A stretch of 8,542 nucleotides of DNA from Clostridiales bacterium UBA6330 (lineage in GTDB: Bacteria; Bacillota; Clostridia; Oscillospirales; CAG-272). Of the stretch, positions 1 to 6,403 are shown piece after piece. The DNA is taken from NCBI GenBank assembly GCA_002438075.1, contig DJSQ01000025.1, positions 1 to 8,542 of the forward strand, written 5' to 3'. The first letter of the stretch is position 1. Every line of letters starts with the position of its first letter. The notes below the pieces were generated by a model. The model did not search any database. It was not told the DNA's origin and saw nothing but the letters and a program-made list of their open reading frames with translations. The translations under genes and the position numbers were made by a program.

Positions 1-57
1 CTTAGGGGACTTCTCCTTAAGAAGTCCCCTAAGTGGGGCTTGGGGCAAAGCCCCAAG
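1..57 (-). terminator. Tandem hairpins downstream of the MFS gene
   Basis: Two perfect inverted repeats lie just beyond the stop codon of the transporter gene. The first, 39-57, has 8-bp arms (CTTGGGGC/GCCCCAAG) around a 3-nt loop. The second, 1-33, has 14-bp arms (1-14 and 20-33) around a 5-nt loop. On the minus strand they follow each other in that order and would end the transporter transcript. Any U-tract after the second stem would fall outside the window, so a Rho-independent terminator is likely but its end is not seen. The arms could also form part of a dispersed intergenic repeat. Confidence 0.65.
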
Positions 58-78
58 GTCTTGGTCTTCCGCATCCCC

Positions 79-1362
79 TCACTGCTTCAGCGCCTTTTGC
101 TTACCGATGACGAAATGGGTTACAAGGAAAGCGGCAACAATAAAGACCAGCGAGCAAGCCGCCAGCACCTGCTGACCGCGAATTTCGATGCCGAGGAAGC
201 GGTTTCCGTTGCCCTGTATGTACGCAAGCACGCGACTGCTGAGCAGGGACGCGCCGAAGCCGCATAGACCGCCGATGCAGTTTTTGATTGCCATCGCCTC
301 GGCAATGCAGTCCGAGCGAACGTAGCTGTACGAAATGTTGAAGGAGTTCGCACCGATGCCCGCCAAGCAGACCGCGTAAAGCACCGTGTACGGGATAATC
401 AGGAACCACGTCGAGGGACTTGTAAACATCAGACACAGGAACGCCGCCGCAGCGATGCCGAGCGCGATTTCAATGCCGTGCGCAAAGGAGGTCTTGTCGG
501 AAAGCTTGCCGAACGGACGCGACAGAATCGCCCGCGCAGCGTCTCCGCAGATGTTCACAATCTGAATTACGAACAGCGAAATCGCAAGGTCCTTCGTCTT
601 GTAAATACCCACAAAGCCGACCGTGAAGTACCGCCCCATTTCCCACAGCACCGTCATGTAAATGACCGAGCGGAAATTCTTGTTTCCCAACGTCTCGCGC
701 AGAACCTCCCGCATTCCGCAGACCTCGCGGTCCTCGGGAACCTCCTCCTTCCCGATGCACAGGAAGCAAATGAAATTCGCAACGTTCAGCACCAGCACCA
801 GAATCGCAATCACCAAAAAGCCGGTTTCCATCTTCCCCGCGTCCTCAAAACGCCCGAAGATGTAGCCAACAGATGCGGTAAACGCCATGCCGCAAAGCAG
901 GGAAATAATCTCCTTCTTCGCCGAGAAGTCCGCCCGCTCGTTGGGGTCCACAAAGCTGTTTGCCCAGCGGAACACAATGGTGGCAACCAGATACCGCATG
1001 GCGTAGGATGCCAGAATGATGACCATCACAATCAGCTTGATGCCTGTCCCGCGGAACGGCAGAAACGGGGTCAGGTAAAGGAAGATAAACAGCAGATGCC
1101 CCACGCAGTTGAGAATTGTGGAGACCCGCTTGGAGTTCATCCTGCGGCGGCAGAGCAGAACCGACAGAATCTGCACCGTAAATGCCAGCGTGATGAACGA
1201 GGAAATGATGCCAACCGTTGCGTCGTCAATCTCCAGCGCGCTTAACAGCTTTGCCAGAAACGCATCCGCGACCAGAAGCGCAATCAGGTACTCAAACATA
1301 CATTGCAGAACATACGCGCGCCGCGAACGCCGATATACTGCGGACGAGAAATCAGGTGTCAT
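79..1362 (-). CDS. Major facilitator superfamily transporter, 12 TM
   Basis: A 427-aa integral membrane protein with about twelve hydrophobic segments, which is the usual MFS size and topology. A motif A-like loop, FGKLSDKTS, lies between TM8 and TM9 at about residue 290. The equivalent loop between TM2 and TM3 (CRRRMNSKR) is basic but degenerate. The start at 1362 is preferred over an in-frame ATG at 1374: GGAG (1369-1372) sits 6 nt upstream of it, whereas the ATG at 1374 has no proper ribosome binding site. The gene has its own strong promoter and is separated from the upstream operon by a terminator, so it is a separate transcription unit. It probably moves a small solute by a secondary mechanism, but the sequence does not reveal substrate or direction. 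The MFS assignment rests on topology and the loop motif. Confidence 0.85.
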   Translation of the reverse strand: MTPDFSSAVYRRSRRAYVLQCMFEYLIALLVADAFLAKLLSALEIDDATVGIISSFITLAFTVQILSVLLCRRRMNSKRVSTILNCVGHLLFIFLYLTPFLPFRGTGIKLIVMVIILASYAMRYLVATIVFRWANSFVDPNERADFSAKKEIISLLCGMAFTASVGYIFGRFEDAGKMETGFLVIAILVLVLNVANFICFLCIGKEEVPEDREVCGMREVLRETLGNKNFRSVIYMTVLWEMGRYFTVGFVGIYKTKDLAISLFVIQIVNICGDAARAILSRPFGKLSDKTSFAHGIEIALGIAAAAFLCLMFTSPSTWFLIIPYTVLYAVCLAGIGANSFNISYSYVRSDCIAEAMAIKNCIGGLCGFGASLLSSRVLAYIQGNGNRFLGIEIRGQQVLAACSLVFIVAAFLVTHFVIGKQKALKQ

Positions 1363-1400
1363 AAAAAGCTCCATCCTATTATTTTGAAAAGCTAAAACGT

Positions 1401-1429
1401 ATTATATCATAACCCCGTGCCTTTGTCAA
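1401..1429 (-). promoter_or_regulatory. Sigma-A promoter of the MFS gene
   Basis: Read on the minus strand, a perfect -35 TTGACA (1424-1429) and a perfect -10 TATAAT (1401-1406) are separated by 17 bp. TG one base before the -10 (TGATATAAT) gives an extended -10. Transcription should start near 1394, leaving a leader of about 30 nt before the ATG at 1362. No obvious operator repeat overlaps it, so strong, perhaps constitutive, expression is inferred. Confidence 0.85.
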
Positions 1430-1508
1430 GACCGGTCGGCGCGAATCAGCAACTATTATATAAATTTCTTTCAAAAAGCCGCCGATTTTTAAGACGCTTC
1501 AGCCTCCG

Positions 1509-1559
1509 AAAAAATTCCCCAAAGGACAGGGGCTCAAAAAAACCCTGTCCTTTGGGGAA
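1509..1559 (-). terminator. Intrinsic terminator of the five-gene operon
   Basis: A perfect 17-bp stem (1515-1531 with 1543-1559) and an 11-nt loop are followed on the minus strand by six U residues (A's at 1509-1514). It lies just past the last gene of the operon and upstream of the transporter promoter. This is a textbook Rho-independent terminator. Confidence 0.9.
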
Positions 1560-1579
1560 ACCGCTTGCGGCAAAGCGGT
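1560..1579 (-). repeat. Small hairpin between stop codon and terminator
   Basis: A 7-bp inverted repeat (ACCGCTT at 1560-1566, AAGCGGT at 1573-1579) begins one base after the TAA stop and directly abuts the main terminator stem. On the minus strand its central part reads GCTTTGCC, the same core found in the hairpin at 39-57 after the transporter gene. It may be part of a recurrent 3'-end module rather than a terminator by itself. Confidence 0.6.
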
Positions 1580-1580
1580 C

Positions 1581-2813
1581 TTACTCATCCTCCCGCCGCT
1601 CAACCTCGCCGATCTCGGGAGCATACCTGTAGTTGACCGCCTTCGGGTCGGTCAGCGGCAGGGTGATTTCCTTAACCCGCCCGTCGCAGACAAACGAGCC
1701 CTTGATTCCCTCGCGCGTCAGAAGCCGCGCATATAAGCCGTGCCGCCACGCGGACAGCAGGCGCGGGAAGAGCGTTTCGTGCGAGGTCGTCCAGAATAGA
1801 TAGCTCGGGGCAACCGCATCCCACAATTCGGGGGTTCCGCCGGAAAAGGCATGGTGCGAGACCTGCAAAAAGTCACTTTTGAGTGCATCGCCGAGCAAAA
1901 TCAGCTGTCGGTCACCCTTCAGCTCGCAGTCGGCGCAGAAAAGCACCGTCTGCCCGCCCAGCTTCAGGCGCGTGACCACCGAGGTCTCGTTCAGCCAGTC
2001 CATCGGCGTTGGCAGAATATCCTCGTAGGTTTGCAGAATATCAATCTCCGCGCCCGAAAAGCTTGCGCGCTGTCCCGCATGGACCCGCACCGCACGGGCA
2101 TTCGGGTAGCGCGAGAGGAGCGCGGGAAACTTCTCGGTCAAAAACGAATCGTAGCCGCGCGAGCCGAGCACCCCCTCGCCCATCTCGGGCGGGTTCAGGA
2201 GGAAGCAGCGGACCTCCGCGCGCTCGGCAAACAGCCGCGTGAAGGCGTTGAAGCAGCCGTAATGGTCCGCGTGTGAATGCGTCAGAATCCACGCGCTGAT
2301 GATGATGCGGTGGTCGGGAAAGGGCGAGCTTTTCCAAAGGTACGCATAAAGCCGCTCCGCATCAACGGCATAGCCGCCGTCCCAGATGATGAAGGAGCCG
2401 TCCTCGAGGCGCAAAACAAAGCTCATGCCGTTGCTGTCAATCGGGTTCTGTCGGGTGTAATCCAGCGGCATGACCGTCAGCACGGGCTCGCAGATTTTGT
2501 GCGTGATTGCCGCCCCCTGCGGCGGGAGGTCGCGGAGAACGCCGCCCAGCGGGTCATGCAGAACGCGGAGCGTGCCGTCCGCCGCGTGATGGGTGACGTG
2601 CAGAATGCCGCCGCCCGCAATCCGATAGGTGCGGGCGCGCAGGGGTCCCACGGTGTTGGCCGCGGACTCCCGCAGGCTGGAAATCGTTCCGAGATGCCCG
2701 AGATACGCCGCATACGCCTCGTGCGTGACCTTCTCGCAAACGCACAGCTCGGTCCCCTCCGCCAGCGCGTAAATTTTTGTGGGGTTCAGCGACTTCAAAA
2801 ACAGACTGTTCAT
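1581..2813 (-). CDS. ComEC-like metallo-beta-lactamase hydrolase, cytoplasmic paralogue
   Basis: A 410-aa protein with no signal peptide or membrane segment, so probably cytoplasmic. The C-terminal part from about residue 112 is a metallo-beta-lactamase fold. The HxHxDH metal site is H179, H181, D183 and H184 in LTHSHADH. D295 (in FCADCE) and H320/H321 (VSHHAFSGG) follow. NETS (275-278) matches the N-D-x-S element typical of the ComEC/Rec2-type subgroup. That subgroup includes the nuclease-like domain of DNA-uptake channels, but no channel is present here. The start at 2813 follows AAGGA with 7-nt spacing and overlaps the upstream stop as ATGA, implying translational coupling. The protein clearly resembles the upstream gene product: both share the metal motifs, HAGQ (245-248) and DW(L/I)NE. 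Likely a metal-dependent hydrolase, perhaps a phosphodiesterase; the substrate is unknown. Confidence 0.85.
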   Translation of the reverse strand: MNSLFLKSLNPTKIYALAEGTELCVCEKVTHEAYAAYLGHLGTISSLRESAANTVGPLRARTYRIAGGGILHVTHHAADGTLRVLHDPLGGVLRDLPPQGAAITHKICEPVLTVMPLDYTRQNPIDSNGMSFVLRLEDGSFIIWDGGYAVDAERLYAYLWKSSPFPDHRIIISAWILTHSHADHYGCFNAFTRLFAERAEVRCFLLNPPEMGEGVLGSRGYDSFLTEKFPALLSRYPNARAVRVHAGQRASFSGAEIDILQTYEDILPTPMDWLNETSVVTRLKLGGQTVLFCADCELKGDRQLILLGDALKSDFLQVSHHAFSGGTPELWDAVAPSYLFWTTSHETLFPRLLSAWRHGLYARLLTREGIKGSFVCDGRVKEITLPLTDPKAVNYRYAPEIGEVERREDE

Positions 2814-4645
2814 GTTTGATTCCTTTTTGCAAAATCCATGGTATAGTATTCGGCAGTGCCGTCCTTCGCATACGGCAGGGTCAGGATTTTCGCCTGCCCG
2901 TCCGCAACAATGCACTCGTCCACACGCTCCAGCAACCGCTCGTAAACGCCGCCGCGCCAGCTGCTTTGGCTCCGCTTGTCGGCGGTTGTTTGACTCGTCG
3001 GCCAGAGCGCAATGCTCGGGTCAACCAAATCGATGAAATCCTGCGGAATTGCCGAGTAGCCGTGGTGGTTAATCTGATAAATATCCGCCTTCAGCTCGTT
3101 TTTCCACAGGCGGGAGACCATATCAATCGCGCCCAGCTCGCAGTCGCCCGTAATCAGCGTGGTTTGTCCGTTTGCGTTCAGCTGAAAGACCAGCGATGCT
3201 TCGTTAATCCAGTCGGGGACCGACGGAAACATCGTTTCATGCGTGAAGAGCATCCGCAATTCCACATTGCAGAACCACACGCTCTGCCCCGCGTGCATTT
3301 TCAGGGTCTTGGTCTCGGCGTTTTTGAAGTACGCGCAGGAGTTCGCCTGAAGCCCCGTGAGAAGGCTCGGGCTCCAGTTCTCGTTCGTTGCCTTCACGGT
3401 CTGCGGCAGGGCGTTGGAAATGATGTACTCGCAGTTGACCCGCTTGCCGTATTCGGTGGCAAAAACCTTGAATGCCCCGTCGTGGTCGCCGTGGTCGTGC
3501 GTGAGGACCCATGCGGCAATCGTAATGCCGTCCGCGCGGCGGTTGTGGTCGGCAAGGTAGTTGTAAAGCGCGTCCGCGTCGGTCGTGTAGCCGCCGTCAA
3601 TGATGATGAATCTGCCGTCCTCCAGCGTCATGACCGCCGAGAAGCCGCTGCAATCGGTGGGGTCCTTGCAGGATTCGGTGTAGTTCAGCGGCAGGAGCGC
3701 CAGCTGATTCTCCCCGATCTTGGTATAACCCGTTTCGGGCTTGACCGAGGGAATGGTCACGCAGTTGCCCGTGTAGCATTGGTAAATCACCTGCAATGCC
3801 TTCGCGTTCTTCTGCCAGAGGTAGGAGACCTCCCCGTCCGCGCGCACGTAGGTTGCGGTGCGGTTGCCTGTCTCGGTTACGCCGCCCTGCGTTTTGGTAA
3901 AGTCACCGTGCGCCTCCAGAAGCCCCTCCAGCTCGTCACAGGCGGTTACCGCCGCGTTGCGGTAGTGGAGCAGATAGGTCCCGTCGCCGCTGTCGTAGAT
4001 GTCGGAATAGCTCCGCTCGATGCGCGGAACGTTGGTCAGCCAGTTGTATTGGTTGAAGAACACGCCGCGCTCGCCAACCTCCAGCCGCAGGGCGCCGTTT
4101 TTCGCCGATGCGGTAATGGCGGTGGTGAACTCGGTCACCGCGTTTGCAAGCGTGGTGTCGGTGCAGCCGATAATCATCAGGATATTGTCGCGCAGGCAGT
4201 AGCCGTATTCGCCAACGCCAATGCCCCGCGTCTCTTTGGTCACCGCATCAATGCCGCCGTTTGTGCCGATGACAATCAGGCGGTCCTCATCCTTGATTTC
4301 CATCGGCTCGATGATGGGAAGCCGCACCTTTGTTGCCGCATAAATCATGGTCTGAATCCGCTTTGCCGCGCCCGCAACCGTTGCGTTGGTGCTTCCCGTG
4401 TTGACAATCAGAAAGTCGCTCTTGCCGTCCTCCACGATGGACACATAGTGTCCCGCAGGCTCCGGTGCCTCGGTCTCCCCTGTCGTTCCGCCGTCCGAGG
4501 GCGCTTCGGTTTTCGTGCCGCTCGGCTTCTCTGTGTGGTTCGTCTCTCCCCCGCCCGGGTTGCAGGCGGTGAGCAGACAAAGCAGACACAGCGCCAAAGC
4601 AAGCGCTGCGCCGCACCATTTCAGTCTGCGTTTGGTCCGTTTCAT
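2810..4645 (-). CDS. Metallo-beta-lactamase lipoprotein with N-terminal alpha/beta domain
   Basis: A 611-aa exported protein. A basic, hydrophobic signal peptide ends in the lipobox LTAC with Cys28, so it should be a lipoprotein on the outer face of the membrane. A Thr/Pro/Glu/Gly linker runs to about residue 65. Residues about 66-190 form an alpha/beta domain whose pattern (AAKRIQTMI, then RLPII, RLIVIGTNGG, and LMIIGCTD before a closing helix) resembles domains that precede catalytic modules in some glycoside hydrolases; this match is by eye. From about 315 comes the metallo-beta-lactamase domain: H383, H385, D387, H388 in LTHDHGDH, NEAS (481-484), D501 in TGDCE, and H527/H528 in NHHGYS. 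This fits the ComEC-like subgroup. AAGGAGG sits 8 nt before the ATG at 4645. The stop overlaps the next gene, its signal-less paralogue. Probably an extracellular metal-dependent hydrolase; the substrate is unknown. Confidence 0.87.
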   Translation of the reverse strand: MKRTKRRLKWCGAALALALCLLCLLTACNPGGGETNHTEKPSGTKTEAPSDGGTTGETEAPEPAGHYVSIVEDGKSDFLIVNTGSTNATVAGAAKRIQTMIYAATKVRLPIIEPMEIKDEDRLIVIGTNGGIDAVTKETRGIGVGEYGYCLRDNILMIIGCTDTTLANAVTEFTTAITASAKNGALRLEVGERGVFFNQYNWLTNVPRIERSYSDIYDSGDGTYLLHYRNAAVTACDELEGLLEAHGDFTKTQGGVTETGNRTATYVRADGEVSYLWQKNAKALQVIYQCYTGNCVTIPSVKPETGYTKIGENQLALLPLNYTESCKDPTDCSGFSAVMTLEDGRFIIIDGGYTTDADALYNYLADHNRRADGITIAAWVLTHDHGDHDGAFKVFATEYGKRVNCEYIISNALPQTVKATNENWSPSLLTGLQANSCAYFKNAETKTLKMHAGQSVWFCNVELRMLFTHETMFPSVPDWINEASLVFQLNANGQTTLITGDCELGAIDMVSRLWKNELKADIYQINHHGYSAIPQDFIDLVDPSIALWPTSQTTADKRSQSSWRGGVYERLLERVDECIVADGQAKILTLPYAKDGTAEYYTMDFAKRNQT

Positions 4646-4668
4646 GCTGTTTTCCTCCTTCGGAAACA

Positions 4669-4697
4669 AGGGAGCGGACAGCAACCGTCCGCTCCCT
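4669..4697 (-). other. Intercistronic hairpin after the binding-protein gene
   Basis: An 11-bp perfect inverted repeat (4669-4679 with 4687-4697, loop 7 nt) fills the gap between the binding-protein stop and the ribosome binding site of the next gene. On the minus strand it is followed by TTGTTTCC, which is too weak for a full terminator. Such hairpins behind binding-protein genes are known to protect the 3' end of the mRNA or to cause partial termination, giving more binding protein than downstream products. That role is inferred here. Confidence 0.7.
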
Positions 4698-4709
4698 GTG
4701 CGCATTGGT

Positions 4710-6221
4710 TTATTTCTTTTCTTCTCCGTAGAAGAATTCAATAAAGGTCGCCAGCTTTTCCTTCGCCGTTGCTTCCAGATTGATGAACATCGTTGGGATA
4801 CTGCCCAGACGGTTTGCGTTCTCGTTCGGGAACTTGTTGGTTTCGGGATAAATCAGGTATCTCGGCATATTCTTGCACTCGCCCAGCACGTGGGAATAAA
4901 TCGAGCCGAGGCTGAAGTTCAGGTGCTCGAACATATAGTCGAACATCTTGCGGTTCTTCAGGGTCTGCGCGTACTGACCCGCATAGGTCTTTTCGTACTT
5001 CGCATTGTAGGTCGTGTCGTGCGAGCGGTAGCAGAGGTCCTCAAGAATCGCCGTGTACATGGAGGCGTTGGTCACGTTGGTGCAAATCGACATACTGGAG
5101 TATTCGTCATGCGCCGTGACAACATAGTCTGCCTGCTGGTCGTTGTACATCGGCATGGGAATCAGCGTATAGTTGATGCCCGATTTGTAAAGGTTCTCGG
5201 CATTCCGCAGCATATTCATGGTGAAGATGGACTTCTTCGCCGTGAAGTTGCTGATTGCGCCGCCCTTGTTGGTGACCGCCGAGTTGTTCCAATAGAGCTC
5301 TCTCAGCTTTTCCACCAGACCGATGTTGTGGTCGTTGTTGATGTTGACCTGCGGCAGACCGTTGTCGCCGATTTCAACCGTGGTCATCATCATCGCGCCC
5401 AGCATACCGTCAATGGAGAGCGAGTTGACATCCAGAGACATTCCCCAAATGCCGCTTTCCTCGCCGCTTCCAACCTCGGCAAGCAGGCTCAGCATCTTGT
5501 CATAGGTCCATTGCTTGTCGTAAACAATCTCGTGCAGGTCAATGCCGCCCAGATAGTCGTCCACCAGCTGGTCGTTGACGAACACAACCTCCATCTCGTC
5601 AAGCACCGAGGTGCAAAGCTCACCAACGAGGAAGTAGTAGCGGTCGTTCACGGTCGAGGCTTCCATAAAGCCCTGCGACCAGTATTTGCGGCTGGTGTCG
5701 ATGTAGCTGTCCTGCACATCGGCAAGGTTCAGATACAGCCCCTCGAGAATCAGCTCGGTGGTGTAATAGGAGGGCTGTGCCACAATGTGGAACATCGTGT
5801 TCTTGTCGGCGGTCTGATTGGTCCGCACCGTCTGGGAGAGGACCGTCGCGCTGGTCGCGTTGCTCTTGACCGAGACATACTGGAAGCGAATGCCGAGGTC
5901 CTCTTCCACCTGCTTGTTTCTGGAATAGACCGCATTGGACATGGTTTCGCTGGAGCCGACATTGAAGTCGAACTCGCTGGCTTTCGCTTCGGTTTGCAGA
6001 ATGCGGACAACCTCGTCGTCATAGTCCAGCGCAGTCAGGTCGCGCGAGGGTTTGTAATAGTCCTCGGGAACATCGGTCACAGGCTCCTCGGTGGAGGACG
6101 GGTCCCCTGCCTCGGTCTTTTTGTCGGTCGTTGTGGCGGGCGGCGTTGTCTTGCCTCCGCACGCGCTAAACACGGGCAGAAGCATCAGGCAGACAAGCGC
6201 CAGAATCAAAAATCGTTTCAT
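4710..6221 (-). CDS. Extracellular substrate-binding lipoprotein, family 1-like
   Basis: A 503-aa protein with a signal peptide and lipobox FSAC (Cys21), followed by a Thr/Pro/Glu-rich linker to about residue 55. The mature part looks like a periplasmic-binding-fold protein of the ABC sugar or oligosaccharide type. It opens with a short strand (EVVRILQ), has WTYDKMLSLL in the middle where many family 1 proteins carry a similar helix, and has an aromatic-rich later half. The length suits the larger members of that group. AAGGAG (6228-6233) lies 6 nt before the ATG. It is 28 nt behind the small peptide gene. No permease or ATPase gene is nearby, so it either serves a transporter encoded elsewhere or acts as a surface receptor. 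The ligand is not deducible; a carbohydrate is the best guess from the family. Confidence 0.8.
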   Translation of the reverse strand: MKRFLILALVCLMLLPVFSACGGKTTPPATTTDKKTEAGDPSSTEEPVTDVPEDYYKPSRDLTALDYDDEVVRILQTEAKASEFDFNVGSSETMSNAVYSRNKQVEEDLGIRFQYVSVKSNATSATVLSQTVRTNQTADKNTMFHIVAQPSYYTTELILEGLYLNLADVQDSYIDTSRKYWSQGFMEASTVNDRYYFLVGELCTSVLDEMEVVFVNDQLVDDYLGGIDLHEIVYDKQWTYDKMLSLLAEVGSGEESGIWGMSLDVNSLSIDGMLGAMMMTTVEIGDNGLPQVNINNDHNIGLVEKLRELYWNNSAVTNKGGAISNFTAKKSIFTMNMLRNAENLYKSGINYTLIPMPMYNDQQADYVVTAHDEYSSMSICTNVTNASMYTAILEDLCYRSHDTTYNAKYEKTYAGQYAQTLKNRKMFDYMFEHLNFSLGSIYSHVLGECKNMPRYLIYPETNKFPNENANRLGSIPTMFINLEATAKEKLATFIEFFYGEEKK

Positions 6222-6249
6222 CGGGTTCTCCTTATGGGCGGGACCGGTT

Positions 6250-6387
6250 TCAGCCCCAGTCCCAAGCGTTTTCGTCACCGTCGCCCCAGCCCTCATACTT
6301 TGCGTTTGCGTTCAGAGAGGTGGCAATGACATCGGTATTATTGATGTTGAGCAGCTCAGCCATCGGAGAAAGATAAGTTTTCATCAT
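6250..6387 (-). CDS. 45-aa acidic peptide with Trp/Gly-rich tail
   Basis: A short gene with a very good ribosome binding site: AAGGAG (6394-6399) 6 nt before the first of two consecutive ATGs (6387 and 6384). It sits 16 nt after the stop of the secreted protein gene and 28 nt before the binding-protein gene, so it is almost certainly translated from the operon mRNA. The product starts MMKTYLSPMAELL, has a middle segment NNTDVIATS, and ends in an acidic stretch with three Trp and five Gly (GWGDGDENAWDWG). It has no signal peptide, membrane segment or Cys. Its shape, a leader-like N-terminal half plus a distinctive tail, resembles small proteins found widely in gut Clostridia that start MKK-x-Y-x-x-P and contain DVI(T/A)TS. 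This resemblance is from memory. Function is unknown. It could be a peptide precursor, a signal or a partner of a neighbour, but no modification enzyme is in view. Confidence 0.75.
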   Translation of the reverse strand: MMKTYLSPMAELLNINNTDVIATSLNANAKYEGWGDGDENAWDWG

Positions 6388-6403
6388 GGTTTGCTCCTTT
6401 CCT

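Noticed and set aside
478..1245. A 255-aa open frame on the plus strand opposite the transporter gene
   Set aside because: Hydrophilic His/Asn/Arg-rich translation typical of the reverse strand of membrane-protein codons; the MFS topology on the minus strand is convincing.
1455..1460. A second TATAAT on the minus strand upstream of the transporter promoter
   Set aside because: No -35-like hexamer at suitable spacing; the sequence at 1478-1483 reads GGCGGC.
2777..4744. A 655-aa open frame on the plus strand opposite the metallo-beta-lactamase lipoprotein gene
   Set aside because: It lies wholly antisense to genes with clear motifs and good ribosome binding sites; its product is rich in Arg, Val and His without domains, as expected from the reverse of GC-rich codons.
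6250..6300. Dockerin or EF-hand-like calcium motif in the peptide tail (GDGDENAWD)
   Set aside because: The spacing of acidic residues does not match a full 12-residue calcium loop and there is no second repeat.
4515..6329. A 604-aa open frame on the plus strand opposite the binding-protein gene
   Set aside because: Same pattern of an antisense shadow; no signal peptide or recognisable domain, and the minus-strand gene explains the region.
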